NCBI RefSeq assembly: GCF_000716335.1
Contig: NZ_KL591002.1
Span: forward strand, 355,020 to 419,019
Length of the DNA stretch: 64,000 nucleotides
Origin: Streptomyces sp. NRRL S-118
GTDB lineage: Bacteria; Actinomycetota; Actinomycetes; Streptomycetales; Streptomycetaceae
Direction of reading: 5' to 3'
Shown: positions 1-9,175 of the stretch, piece after piece
How the letters are laid out: each line of letters opens with the position of its first letter
Numbering within the stretch: position 1 is the stretch's first letter
Translations under genes and position numbers: made by a program
The notes under the pieces: model-generated
The model's database searches: none
What the model was told of the DNA's origin: nothing
Seen by the model: the letters and a program-made list of their open reading frames with translations, nothing else

Positions 1-56
1 CGGACGTCGTGAGCATGGCGGCGGGCATCCGCCCGGCACGGTCCGCGGAAGCCTCC

Positions 57-920
57 TCAAACACACCACCAGAGGAACCAGTCGCAGGTCTCGGTGGGCG
101 TGGGCGTGGGCTCCGACGGGGGGCCCGGGTCCGGATCGGGGTCCGAAGGAGGCTGCTGACCGCCGCCCGGCTCGCCGCCGTTACCCGGGTCCGGGTCACC
201 CGGCGCGGGCTTCCCGGGGGCGGGGTCGCCCGGTTCGCCGGGGCTGTCGGGGCCGCCGGAGGCACCGGGTTCGCCCGGGACGCCCGGCTCGCCGTCCGCT
301 CCCGGCGCGGAGGCGCCCGGGGACGGGGTGCCCGGGGAACCGGACGCGCTCGGCCCGCCCGACGGCCGGCCGGTGCCGGCCGACGCGTCGTCGGAGGGGT
401 CCGGGGAGGCGGAGGTCGCCGCGACCGGTTCGTTCACCGGACTCGGGCCGTCCGGCAGCTCGTCGTCACCCGAAGGCCGGTCCGGGGCCGGCTGAGCGGT
501 CTCCACCGTGTCGTCCTGCTGCACGGCGGTGGCGGCGCCGTCCTCGCCCGGGTGCTCCATGGCCAGCTCCGCCAGGCTCAGCGCCCCCGCGGCCAGCACC
601 AGGGCGGACAGGCCGATGACCAGCTTGCGGCCGCGGCGCCTGCGGGCACGGCGGCCGGCCGGGCGTCCCCGGCGGCGGGCGCCCGCCCGCGGGCCGTCAC
701 CGTCCTCGGACCGGCTGGTCCCGGAGCGGGCGGCTGCCTGGGAGCGGGCACGGCGAGGCGCCGCGGGCGGCATCTCCTCGTCCCGGCGCAGCTCGATGAC
801 GAGGTCGTCCGCCGCGGACAGGTGCGGGTCTACGTGCCGGAGCTCCTCGGCGGGCGTTCCGCAGCCGGCACAGGCCAGGGCGCCGTTGAGATGCCGCTGA
901 CACTGGTGGCAGAAATCCAT
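57..920 (-). CDS. SCO2400-family zinc-ribbon membrane protein
   Basis: This 287-residue protein starts with a zinc-ribbon-like stretch (CxxC at residues 4-7 and a second CxxC at about 17-20). An Arg-rich segment follows, then one hydrophobic helix at about residues 100-120 that should span the membrane. The rest is a long low-complexity tail rich in Gly, Pro, Ser, Asp and Glu, ending in a Trp/Cys-rich tip. This layout matches the family named after S. coelicolor SCO2400, whose function is unknown. The zinc ribbon would be cytoplasmic and the disordered tail extracytoplasmic. The tail's repeat-rich composition makes long open frames on the opposite strand that are not genes. Confidence 0.75.
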   Translation of the reverse strand: MDFCHQCQRHLNGALACAGCGTPAEELRHVDPHLSAADDLVIELRRDEEMPPAAPRRARSQAAARSGTSRSEDGDGPRAGARRRGRPAGRRARRRRGRKLVIGLSALVLAAGALSLAELAMEHPGEDGAATAVQQDDTVETAQPAPDRPSGDDELPDGPSPVNEPVAATSASPDPSDDASAGTGRPSGGPSASGSPGTPSPGASAPGADGEPGVPGEPGASGGPDSPGEPGDPAPGKPAPGDPDPGNGGEPGGGQQPPSDPDPDPGPPSEPTPTPTETCDWFLWWCV

Positions 921-1051
921 GGCGCCCGCAGAGTATGCAGGTGTTCGACACCTGAGATAGCCGGTGCTGTGAGGATCCTGTGTGGAAACGGCTGCTGCCC
1001 GGCGTGTCCGCTCCGTTCATCCGATACAGCCGGAACAGGCAGGATGTCCGC

Positions 1052-1660
1052 ATGATGGACAAGGAACCCCCCGACTCCGTACCCTCCGCGCCCATCCCAT
1101 CGGGCCCCTCTCCCTTCGGGCCGCGCGCCTTCCAGCTCGTCCTGCTGCGCCGGATGGCCGACTTCCAGCCGAGCCTGGTCGAGGACGCCCGCCGCGAGCT
1201 CGGGGCGTCGATCGCCGACATGCGGGAGGCGAACCGCCGCTGGCAGGCCATGGTGCGCGCGCCCCGCGGCCGGGGGGCGGCGGCCCGCTACCGGTCCGTG
1301 CTCGGCGAGCCCGAATCGCGGACCCGGCGCAGGATCGGCGACCTGGAGTGCGACGCCCTGCTGTGGCCCGTACCGCTCTGGCCCGACCTGCGGTTCGAGG
1401 TGCTCACGGCGCCCGGTCGCGGAGGCGCCGTGTGGAACGAGTGGCTCGTCCGGGCACCCGGCGCGCCGGGCCCTGAGCTGCGGACGGCCGCAGACCTGCG
1501 TCCCTGGAGCTGCACGGTCGACGAGGTGGCACGCGCCTTCCCCCCGGCCCGGCCGCTGGAGGGCAGCGCGCCCACGCGGTGGCGCCTGGCCTTCACGCTG
1601 CCGGACGGACAGCCGTGCGTCGCCGAGTTCACGTGGGGGCTGCTCCAGCGGCTCGTGTGA
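1052..1660 (+). CDS. hypothetical protein
   Basis: This is a 202-residue soluble protein with no family I recognise. The ATG at 1052 is chosen because the upstream in-frame codons cross the divergent promoter of the SCO2400-family gene and look non-coding. The middle part carries Arg-rich helices and a DALLWP-type stretch. The C-terminal half is mixed alpha/beta with several Trp residues and ends close to the stop. It is probably a Streptomyces-specific conserved protein. It reads divergently from the gene on its left and is separated by about 200 bases from the MreB-like gene. Confidence 0.6.
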   Translation: MMDKEPPDSVPSAPIPSGPSPFGPRAFQLVLLRRMADFQPSLVEDARRELGASIADMREANRRWQAMVRAPRGRGAAARYRSVLGEPESRTRRRIGDLECDALLWPVPLWPDLRFEVLTAPGRGGAVWNEWLVRAPGAPGPELRTAADLRPWSCTVDEVARAFPPARPLEGSAPTRWRLAFTLPDGQPCVAEFTWGLLQRLV

Positions 1661-1868
1661 GGAGCGCGGCCTCGGCGGGGAGCCAGCCTCGTGGACAGCG
1701 GCCTTCGTGACGAGCGGCGGCTCGCCGGGAGCGGCCGCCTCCGTGGCGAGCGGCTTCTACGAGGAGTGCGCACCGCCCGCCTGTCACCCCGTCAGCTCCC
1801 CCAGCGCGCGCCGCGCGCCCCGTGACCGGACGATGCGAAGACGTACCGCTCTCGGGAGGATCCTCACC

Positions 1869-2912
1869 GTGACCGTCAGTCTTGAGCAGTTGCGCCGCTG
1901 CCATGTGGGAGTCGACCTGGGTGCAGCCAGGACCCGGGTCTTCGTCAAGGGCGTCGGACTCGTCGTGGACGAGCCGAGCGTGGCCGCCGTCAACACCCGT
2001 ACGGGTGCGCTGATCGCCGTCGGTGAGTTCGCGGAGAAGATGACCGGGCGCACCCCCGACTACATCCGCGTCGCACGCCCTGTCTCCGGCGGCACCGTCG
2101 TGGACATCGAGATGGCCCAGCGCATGCTGCGCCACCTCCTGGGCGAGAAGCTCCGCCGCCAGTTGCGCCGCAAGCCGCTGCTGCGCGCCGCCGCGTGCAC
2201 CCCGCACGGCAGCGATCCGCTCGCCCAGCGCGCCACCGTCGAGACGCTCGTCGGCCTCGGCGCCCGGCGTGTCGAGCTGGTGGACACACTCATCGCGGCG
2301 GCCGTCGGCTGCGGCCTGCCGGTGGAGCAGCCGACCGCCACCATGATCCTGGTGTGCGGCGCGGCCACCACCCAGGTGGCGGTCCTCTCGCTCGGCGCGA
2401 TCGTCACCGCGGAGCGCATCCCGATCGGCGGCAACGCCATCGACCACGCGGTCATCCAGTACCTGCGCCACCAGCACGAGCTGATGCTGCCCAGCCAGTC
2501 GGTACGCCCCCTCCAGCTGGCCCTGCACGGCAACGGTCTCACCCCGGCCGGCCCCGCCTCCACCGAGATCCACGGGCGGGACGTGGCCACGGGCCTGGCG
2601 CGTTCGGTGCTCGTCGACACCGCCGCGGTACGCCAGGCGCTGCACACCCCGCTGACGGCCGTCCTCGACGGCATCGGCAAGATCCTGCGCGACTGCCCGC
2701 CGGACCTGGTGGCGGACCTGGTCGACCGCGGCGTCATGATGGTCGGCGGCAGCGCGCTGCTGCCGGGCCTGGACCAGATGCTGCGCGACGCGACCGGGAT
2801 GCCGGTGCACATCGCCGAGCGGCCGGACATCTGCGCCGTCCTCGGGCTGGGGGCGATGCTGGAAGGCCGTATCCAGCCGCTGACGCTGAATCCGCTCGCC
2901 GAAGCGGAGTGA
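1869..2912 (+). CDS. MreB/Mbl-like actin-family protein
   Basis: This 347-residue protein belongs to the actin/Hsp70 ATPase fold. A phosphate-1 loop (GVDLGAARTRVF, about residues 14-25) is near the N terminus, a connecting segment follows, and an adenosine-binding GGSALLPGL motif is near residue 300. The GTG at 1869 has GGGAGGA nine bases upstream and gives the usual short N terminus. An upstream ATG would add 54 unlikely residues. Canonical MreB organises lateral wall synthesis. Streptomyces carries divergent extra copies linked to sporulation or wall stress, and this is likely one of them. Its stop overlaps the start of the degraded sensor gene that follows. Confidence 0.85.
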   Translation: MTVSLEQLRRCHVGVDLGAARTRVFVKGVGLVVDEPSVAAVNTRTGALIAVGEFAEKMTGRTPDYIRVARPVSGGTVVDIEMAQRMLRHLLGEKLRRQLRRKPLLRAAACTPHGSDPLAQRATVETLVGLGARRVELVDTLIAAAVGCGLPVEQPTATMILVCGAATTQVAVLSLGAIVTAERIPIGGNAIDHAVIQYLRHQHELMLPSQSVRPLQLALHGNGLTPAGPASTEIHGRDVATGLARSVLVDTAAVRQALHTPLTAVLDGIGKILRDCPPDLVADLVDRGVMMVGGSALLPGLDQMLRDATGMPVHIAERPDICAVLGLGAMLEGRIQPLTLNPLAEAE

Positions 2913-3310
2913 CCGAGCCCGCACGCGGGCTGCCGCTTCTCCTCGAAGCGGTCCTGAGCGTCGGCACCGCCATCGAACTGCGCGGTACGCTCCAGCACCT
3001 CGTGGATCGGCCGCGGAGCTGACCGGCGCGCGGTACGGCGCGCCCGGCGTGGTCGACCCCGGGCACGGCCGGCTCGCCGAGCTGTACACGGCCGGCATGA
3101 CCGCTGCCGAGCGGCAGCGCATCGGCCGGCTGCCCGACGGCGCAGCGGAGTGCTGGGCGCACTCGTCCGGGATCCGCGACCGCTGTGCCGGGACGACCTG
3201 ACGGCCGGTCCGCGACCGCTGTCCCTGGACGACCTGACGGCCGATCCGCGGTCGTGCGGCGTACCGCCCGCCCACCCCCGATGCGCTCCGGGCGGACCTC
3301 GCAGGACGGC
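2909..3310 (+). pseudogene. degraded GAF-domain sensor kinase remnant
   Basis: A GTG overlaps the stop of the MreB-like gene and opens a frame reading ARGLPLLLEAVLSVGTAIEL, typical of the start of Streptomyces GAF-domain sensor kinases. The frame stops at about 3020. Further GAF-like pieces then appear in other frames: VVDPGHGRLAELYTAG, LPDG, and LGALVRDPRPL with a duplicated DDLTADPRS. Nothing resembling a kinase core follows before the next gene. I read it as a frameshifted, truncated relic. The family assignment is from memory of such proteins. Confidence 0.6.
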
Positions 3311-3437
3311 AGCCGCAGCACCGTGTTCATCTGGCGGTCGCACCTCTGAGACGGCCTTGCGGTGCGGGGCCCGGCCCTCGGCCGGGCATGGCGAAATTCG
3401 CTCGCGCGGGCCGCACCCGCCCCGCCATCGTGACCCG

Positions 3438-4214
3438 GTGAGCGACATGTGGACGACCGCCCTCGCCGGTGCGGCCGCCGGGCTCGGGGTGGCCATGCCC
3501 CTGGGCGCCGTCGGCGTGCTGCTGGTGCAGGAGGGCATGCGCGACCGGCGCGGAGCCGTGGCCGCCGCGTCGGCCGTGGCCGTCGTGGACCTCGGGTACG
3601 CGGCGCTGGCCACCGCGCTGGGACCGCTGGTCTCGGCCGCCCTCTCCGGCGTCGAAGCCTGGGTACGGCTGGTGTCCGCCGCCGTCCTGCTCGCCATCGC
3701 GATGCACGGGCTGTGGACGTCGCGCCGCGCCGGTGAACCCGGCGCGGCGGAGCGGCCGCGCCCCGGACCGGCCACCGCGCCGGCCCCCGCACCGAGCGGC
3801 ACCGCGGGCCATGCGGGCGGTGCGGCGGTGAGCCGGAGGGCCCCCCGGAAAGCCGGCACCACGGCAGGCCCCGCAGGTCCGGCGGACACCACAGGTCCGG
3901 CGGCCGGGCGGCACACCCCCACCGCCGCCCGCACCTTCGCGCGGTTCGCGGGACTGACGCTCGTCAACCCCACCACCGCGCTCTACTTCGCCGCGCTCAC
4001 CACCGCGCAGGGCGCCGCCCTCACCGGCGGGGCGGCCGGAGCGGTGTTCGTGGCGGGCGTCTTCGTCGCCTCCCTCGCCTGGCAGCAGCTCCTCGTCGCG
4101 GCGAGTTCCTTCGCCGGGGCGCGGATCTCCGGCACCGTACGGAAGTGGACCTTCCGGGCCGGGTACGGGCTGGTGGCCGTGTACGCGGTGAAGGTGGCGC
4201 TGCCCCTCCCGTGA
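3438..4214 (+). CDS. LysE-family amino acid/metabolite exporter
   Basis: This is a 258-residue integral membrane protein. It opens with the small-residue helix typical of LysE/RhtB transporters (GLGVAMPLGAVGVLLVQEG), followed by helices around residues 40-60 and 70-90. A long Pro/Ala-rich cytoplasmic loop of about 75 residues comes next, and then three C-terminal helices beginning with the family-typical LTLVNPTTALYF. The loop is longer than usual for the family. The GTG at 3438 is chosen, and an ATG three codons later is also possible. The predicted role is export of an amino acid or small metabolite; the substrate cannot be told. Confidence 0.8.
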   Translation: MSDMWTTALAGAAAGLGVAMPLGAVGVLLVQEGMRDRRGAVAAASAVAVVDLGYAALATALGPLVSAALSGVEAWVRLVSAAVLLAIAMHGLWTSRRAGEPGAAERPRPGPATAPAPAPSGTAGHAGGAAVSRRAPRKAGTTAGPAGPADTTGPAAGRHTPTAARTFARFAGLTLVNPTTALYFAALTTAQGAALTGGAAGAVFVAGVFVASLAWQQLLVAASSFAGARISGTVRKWTFRAGYGLVAVYAVKVALPLP

Positions 4215-4611
4215 GCCGCGTGGACGCTCGTACACCGTCCGGCGCAGCACCGCGCGGCGGTCGGGCGGCCCCCAACCGCGGCCTCCCTGCCCCCGGTCTC
4301 CCTGAGCACGCGCCCGCGCGGGGCGGGCCGGCTGCGGGTGACCGGGGAGCTGTCGCGCCTGGCGCCGGCGGGCTGCGTGTACACGTACCGGTGCATGCGC
4401 ACCATCCGGCCCACGTCCTGGTGCGGGTGCGGGCACCGGAGCGGACGGGACCGGCCGGGCCGCCGGGGCCGCTCCTGACCGCCGGCGCGGGCCCTGGACA
4501 GCGGCGAAGAGCACACCCGGCATCGCTTTCCCCCTCGGCCCGGGTGGGGAGAATGGTGGGACCCGCGCCCCGGGATGACCAGCCTGTGCAGCAACGCGAG
4601 GAGGACCACCT
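4215..4611 (+). other. intergenic stretch, no gene seen
   Basis: These 397 bases carry only GC-driven open frames without convincing codon pattern. The last bases hold the GAGGAGG ribosome-binding site of matB. I see no hairpin or RNA. Confidence 0.4.
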
Positions 4612-6141
4612 GTGAGCTCCCTGTTCCCGGCCCTGTCCGAGCGGCCGGACCGGCCCGCGCTGCGCTTCGGTGAGCCGGGCCGGTCCGGTGCGCCGGACCC
4701 TTCCGCCGAGCGGGACCGCGCGCTCACGTACGGCGAACTCGGCGCCGCGGCGGGTGCCGTGGCCACGCGGCTCGCCGGAGCGGACCGCGTCGCCGTGTGG
4801 GCCACGCCCACGCTGGAGACCGCCGTCGCGGTGGTCGCCGCGCTGCTCGCCGGCGTCCCCGCCGTACCGCTCAACCCCAAGACCGGCGAGCGCGAGTTGA
4901 CGCACATCGTCACCGACAGCCGACCCTCCCTGGTGCTCGCCGCACCGGGCGACGAACTGCCCGCCCCGCTCGCCGGCGTACCGCGCCTGGACCTCGCCCC
5001 CGACGGCCCGGCAGGACGGCTCCCGGGCCACGGGCAGGAGGCCACGGACAGGCAGGACGCGCCGCAGCGGGCCGAGGACGCCCAGGACCCCGAAGCGCCC
5101 GCGCTCATCGTCTACACCTCCGGCACGACAGGCCCGCCCAAGGGCGTGGTCCTCTCCCGCCGCGCCATCGCCGCGAGCCTCGACGCGCTGGAGGACGCCT
5201 GGGCCTGGACGTCCGACGACGTCCTGGTGCACGCCCTGCCCCTGTTCCACGTCCACGGGCTGATCCTGGGCGTCCTCGGCCCGCTGCGGCGCGGCGGATC
5301 GGTGCGCCACCTGGGCAGGTTCGGCGCGGAAGGCGTGACGCGGGAGCTGGCGTCCGGCGGGACCATGCTGTTCGGCGTACCGACGATGTACCACCGCCTG
5401 GCCGAGGCCCTGCCCGAGGACGCCGAGCTGGCCAAGGCGCTCTCCGGCGCACGGCTGCTGGTCTCCGGCTCGGCGGCGCTGCCGCTCCACGACCACGAGC
5501 GGATCTCCGCCGCGACCGGGCGGCGTGTGATCGAGCGGTACGGCATGACCGAGACCCTCATGAACACCTCCGTCCGTGTGGACGCGGAGCCGCGCCCCGG
5601 CTCCGTCGGCGTGCCCCTGCGCGGCGTCGACCTGCGCCTGGTGGAGGAGGACGGCACGGAGATCACCGCGTACGACGGGGAGACGGTCGGCGAGATCCAG
5701 GTGCGCGGCCCGAACCTGTTCACGGAGTACCTGAACCGGCCCGACGCCACGGCCGCGGCGTTCGACGGCACCTGGTTCCGCACGGGCGACATGGCGGTGC
5801 GGGACGCGGACGGTTCGGTACGGATCGTGGGGCGCAAGGCGACCGACCTGATCAAGAGCGGCGGCTACAAGATCGGGGCCGGGGAGATCGAGAACGCGCT
5901 CCTGGACCACCCGGGCGTGCGCGAGGCCGCCGTCACCGGCGAGCCGGACCCGGACCTGGGGGAACGGATCGTCGCCTGGGTCGTCCCCGCGGACCCCGGC
6001 AACCCGCCCGGCGCGGAGGAACTGGCCGACCACGTGGCGGCCCAGCTCGCCCCGCACAAGCGCCCGCGCGTGGTACGCCACCTCGACGCGCTGCCCCGCA
6101 ACGACATGGGCAAGATCATGAAGCGGGCCCTCGATGCCTGA
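4612..6141 (+). CDS. matB: malonyl-CoA synthetase (MatB)
   Basis: This is a 509-residue ANL-superfamily ligase that forms malonyl-CoA, and often methylmalonyl-CoA, from the diacid, ATP and CoA, supplying extender units. The P-loop YTSGTTGPPKG is at about residues 168-178, the aromatic/His core LPLFHVHGL follows, then ERYGMTET, the FRTGD hinge aspartate and a C-terminal lysine in NDMGKIMKRAL. The sequence runs very close to my recollection of S. coelicolor MatB, including MSSLFPALS at the start and ERYGMTETLMNTSVR. A GTG start with GAGGAGG upstream fits. A low-similarity insert lies near residues 135-160. The next gene overlaps it by eight bases, so the two are likely coupled. Confidence 0.93.
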   Translation: MSSLFPALSERPDRPALRFGEPGRSGAPDPSAERDRALTYGELGAAAGAVATRLAGADRVAVWATPTLETAVAVVAALLAGVPAVPLNPKTGERELTHIVTDSRPSLVLAAPGDELPAPLAGVPRLDLAPDGPAGRLPGHGQEATDRQDAPQRAEDAQDPEAPALIVYTSGTTGPPKGVVLSRRAIAASLDALEDAWAWTSDDVLVHALPLFHVHGLILGVLGPLRRGGSVRHLGRFGAEGVTRELASGGTMLFGVPTMYHRLAEALPEDAELAKALSGARLLVSGSAALPLHDHERISAATGRRVIERYGMTETLMNTSVRVDAEPRPGSVGVPLRGVDLRLVEEDGTEITAYDGETVGEIQVRGPNLFTEYLNRPDATAAAFDGTWFRTGDMAVRDADGSVRIVGRKATDLIKSGGYKIGAGEIENALLDHPGVREAAVTGEPDPDLGERIVAWVVPADPGNPPGAEELADHVAAQLAPHKRPRVVRHLDALPRNDMGKIMKRALDA

Positions 6142-7555
6142 GGTCCCCCGGCCCGAGGGCTCCCGGCCGGAAGCCTCCCGCCACGGAAGTTCCCGGCCCG
6201 CGGCCTCCGGGCCCGAGGGCTCACGGCCCGCGGACTCCCGGCTGTCCGCCCGGGAGGCCGTCGCGCTCCTCACCGACGACTTCACCGAACACCTGCTCCC
6301 CGCCCGGGCCACCGCGCCCGACGGGCCCTTGTCCTGGGAGGGTTACGGCGCTTCACGCGCGCGTGCCGCGGCCCGTACGGGCGAGGAGGAGTCCGTCCTC
6401 CACGGCACGGCCACCGTCGGCGGCCGGCCCTGCGTCGTCCTCGCCTTCGAGTTCGGGTTCCTCGGCGGCTCGCTGGGCGAACGGGCCGGCGACCGCCTGG
6501 AGGACGCCTACTGCCTGGCGCGCGAGCGGCGCGTCCCGCTGGTCTCGCTCGTCGCCACGGGCGGCAGCCGCATGCAGGAGGGCATGGTCGCGCTGACCCA
6601 GCTCCAGCGGGTGGCCCGGGCGACGGTGCTGCTGCGGGAGGCGGGCGTGCCGTACATCGCCGTGCTGCGCGATCCCGCGACCGGCGGTGGCTGGGCGACG
6701 GTCGGCGCGGGCGCCGATGTCGTGCTGGCGCTGCCCGGCGCGCAGATCGGGTTCGCCGGCTCGCGGGTGCGGCCGCCGGACGCGGACCCGGCGGCGTACA
6801 CGGCCGAGGGCCAGCTGGCGGCGGGACACATCGACGCCGTCGTACACCCCGAGGAGCTGCGGAGGACGGTCACGGACTGGCTGGCCGCGCTGACGAGCCC
6901 CGCGCCGGGTCCCGTGGAGCCGCCCTCCGCCCTCGGCGCACGGCCGCTCCCCGCCACCGGCTGGGCCGCGGTGGGCCTGGCCCGCGACGCCGCACGCCCC
7001 CGCGCCGAGGCATACCTGGACCGGTACTTCTCGCACCGTCTGCCGCTCGCCGGCGACCGCTGCGGCGGTACGGACCCGGGGGTGCTGTGCGGGGTGGGAG
7101 TGCGCGCCGACGGGCGTGCGGTCGCGTACGTCGCGCAGTGCGGCACCGCGACCCGCCCGGCCGGTTACCGGACGGCTGCGCGGGTGATCCGGCTCGCGGA
7201 CCGGCTGGGCGTGCCGGTGCTCACGCTCGTCGACACTCCGGGCGCGGCCAACGATGACGAGGCCGAGCGGGCGGGCGCGGGCGCGGCGATCGCGGACGCC
7301 TTCGCGGCCGTCGCCGGCGCCCGCGTACCGGTGACCACGCTGCTGATCGGCGAGGGCGGATCGGGCGGGGCACTGGCGCTGGCCGCGCCGGACAACACCT
7401 GGGCCACGCCCGACAGCTACTTCTCGGTGATCGCCCCGGAGCTGGCGGCGGCGATACTCAAACGCCCGCCCGAGGACGCCCCGCACACGGCCGAGCAACT
7501 GCGTCTGCGCCCGCAGGACCTGGTGGAGCTGGGGGTGGTCCGGGGCATCGTGTGA
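6134..7555 (+). CDS. acetyl-CoA carboxylase-type carboxyltransferase (fused beta/alpha)
   Basis: This 473-residue protein has two crotonase-fold halves typical of biotin-dependent carboxyltransferases. The first half has GTATVGGRPCVVLAFEFGFLGGSLG and TGGSRMQEG, as in AccD or the N-terminal half of PccB-like subunits. The second half has LTLVDTPGA and GEGGSGGALALA, as in AccA. It would move carboxyl groups from carboxybiotin to an acyl-CoA. The eight-base overlap with matB suggests co-translation and a joint role in malonyl-CoA supply. No biotin carboxylase or BCCP gene is nearby, so it must borrow one or act differently. Confidence 0.85.
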   Translation: MPEVPRPEGSRPEASRHGSSRPAASGPEGSRPADSRLSAREAVALLTDDFTEHLLPARATAPDGPLSWEGYGASRARAAARTGEEESVLHGTATVGGRPCVVLAFEFGFLGGSLGERAGDRLEDAYCLARERRVPLVSLVATGGSRMQEGMVALTQLQRVARATVLLREAGVPYIAVLRDPATGGGWATVGAGADVVLALPGAQIGFAGSRVRPPDADPAAYTAEGQLAAGHIDAVVHPEELRRTVTDWLAALTSPAPGPVEPPSALGARPLPATGWAAVGLARDAARPRAEAYLDRYFSHRLPLAGDRCGGTDPGVLCGVGVRADGRAVAYVAQCGTATRPAGYRTAARVIRLADRLGVPVLTLVDTPGAANDDEAERAGAGAAIADAFAAVAGARVPVTTLLIGEGGSGGALALAAPDNTWATPDSYFSVIAPELAAAILKRPPEDAPHTAEQLRLRPQDLVELGVVRGIV

Positions 7556-8056
7556 CGATCCCCCGCGCGCGGCGGTACGCGGCGGGCGGGGCCGGACAGG
7601 CGGACCCCGGCCAGCGCGGGCCGCCTCCGCCACCAGAGCGGCTTCCCCCGCCTCCGGCACGTCCACGTCCGAGGCTTCCCCCGCCTCCAGGCCCGCCTCC
7701 GGCACGCCCGCGTCCGCGCCTTTCCCTGCCTCCAGGTCCGCGTCTTCCGCCGTCGCGGCGGTCGCCGCCTCGGCCACCCCTGTCTCGACCACCGCCACCT
7801 CGGCCACTTACGCCTCCGGTGACAGGACCGCGCCGCGTGCGAACAGCGCCCCGTACCCCTCCCCCAGTGCCGTCCGCGCCCGGACCGCCGTTCGTTCCAC
7901 GTCGCCGCGTTCCGCCGGAGGCAGCGGGCGCCCACCGCCCTGCGGGACGCGGACGCCGCGCCCAGCGGCAGGCGGCCGCGCCGTGGGCGTCCGCTGAGGC
8001 GGCCCTGGACGCGCACCTGGACTGACGCTCCGGCCTGCCCGCACCCCGGCCGAGCG
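7556..8056. other. low-complexity intergenic region, possible gene relic
   Basis: Positions 7630-7760 contain imperfect repeats of a GCCTCCGGCACG-like unit, which produce proline-rich or Ala/Glu-rich frames on both strands. On the minus strand, 7808-7900 encodes a plausible C-terminal end (RTALGEGYGALFARGAVLS, then a stop) recalling the end of LuxR/AfsR-type regulators. There is no intact upstream gene. I treat it as a relic or chance. Confidence 0.3.
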
Positions 8057-8590
8057 TTACGGAGCCTCCTCCATGCACGCCCCCTCGCGCAGGTCGCCTT
8101 CGGTGAGGTCGCTGTCGGCCAGGTCGCTGTCGGCCAGGTCCAGCGCGGCGGTCAGCTCGTCGAGGCGGGCGCGCAGCTCGCGGACCTCGTCGAGCGACAT
8201 CCCGGTCGCGGCGGCGATCCGCCGCGGGACGCCGACGGCCCGCTCGCGCAGCCCGGCCCCTGCCGGAGTGGTGCGGACGGTGACGGACCGCTCGTCCTCG
8301 GGACTGCGCCGGCGCTCCACGTAGCCGGCGCCCTCCAGGCGCTTGAGCAGCGGGGAGAGGGTGCCGGAGTCGAGGCGCAGGTGTGCGCCGATGCGCTTGA
8401 CGGGCAGCTCGCCGTGCTCCCAGAGGACCAGCATGACCAGGTACTGGGGGTACGTGAGGCCGAGGTCCTTGAGGACGGTGCGGTAGACGCCGTTGAAGGC
8501 GCGCGTGGCGGCGTGCAGCGAGAAGCAGATCTGGTGGTCGAGGCGGAGGAAGTCCTCGTCCCGCGCGCCCCCGGGGCCGGTCGTGTGCAT
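8057..8590 (-). CDS. ohrR: OhrR, MarR-family peroxide-sensing repressor
   Basis: This 177-residue MarR-type winged helix protein has the OhrR signature. Cys22 sits in LDHQICFSLHAATR, the N-terminal helix position of the reactive cysteine. The wHTH follows (YLVMLVLWEHGELPVKRIG, then SGTLSPLLKRLEGAGYVERRR). Organic hydroperoxides oxidise this cysteine and release the repressor from DNA. The C terminus is extended with tandem ADSDL repeats and ends near another cysteine that could act as the resolving residue. It is transcribed divergently from ohr across a palindromic operator. Confidence 0.9.
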   Translation of the reverse strand: MHTTGPGGARDEDFLRLDHQICFSLHAATRAFNGVYRTVLKDLGLTYPQYLVMLVLWEHGELPVKRIGAHLRLDSGTLSPLLKRLEGAGYVERRRSPEDERSVTVRTTPAGAGLRERAVGVPRRIAAATGMSLDEVRELRARLDELTAALDLADSDLADSDLTEGDLREGACMEEAP

Positions 8591-8626
8591 GCGTCCAGGA
8601 TACGTGGGTCACACAGCGCGCGATTT

Positions 8627-8640
8627 AGTTGCGCACAACT
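8627..8640. promoter_or_regulatory. OhrR operator palindrome
   Basis: AGTTG-CGCA-CAACT is a perfect inverted repeat inside a wider TTTAGTTG/CAACTTAA near-palindrome (8624-8643). It sits in the 104-base gap between the divergent ohrR and ohr starts, in an AT-rich pocket. Such a site usually controls both genes. Confidence 0.75.
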
Positions 8641-8694
8641 TAATCGACCGCTATTAATTACCTCAAGCACTCATCACGCGAGAGGACAGACCCC

Positions 8695-9108
<414 letters not shown>

Positions 9109-9120
9109 GGCGCACCGCAC

Positions 9121-9160
9121 GGCGTGAGGGGCCCGGACGGTCGTCCGGGCCCCTCACGCC
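9121..9160. terminator. bidirectional terminator hairpin
   Basis: There are two perfect 19-base complementary arms (9121-9139 and 9142-9160) with a two-base centre, starting GGCGTGAGGGG. It lies between the convergent ohr and YqhA-IstB genes, so it can end both transcripts. Confidence 0.85.
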
Positions 9161-9175
9161 GTCTCGTCCGCCGGG

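Noticed and set aside
2060..6312. Very long open frames on the minus strand across the MreB, LysE and MatB genes
   Set aside because: They are antisense shadows of genuine genes in very high GC DNA, with no domain and Arg/Pro-rich composition.
7808..8044. Possible small minus-strand gene after ohrR
   Set aside because: The N-terminal half is low complexity without a ribosome-binding site; only a few C-terminal residues look protein-like.
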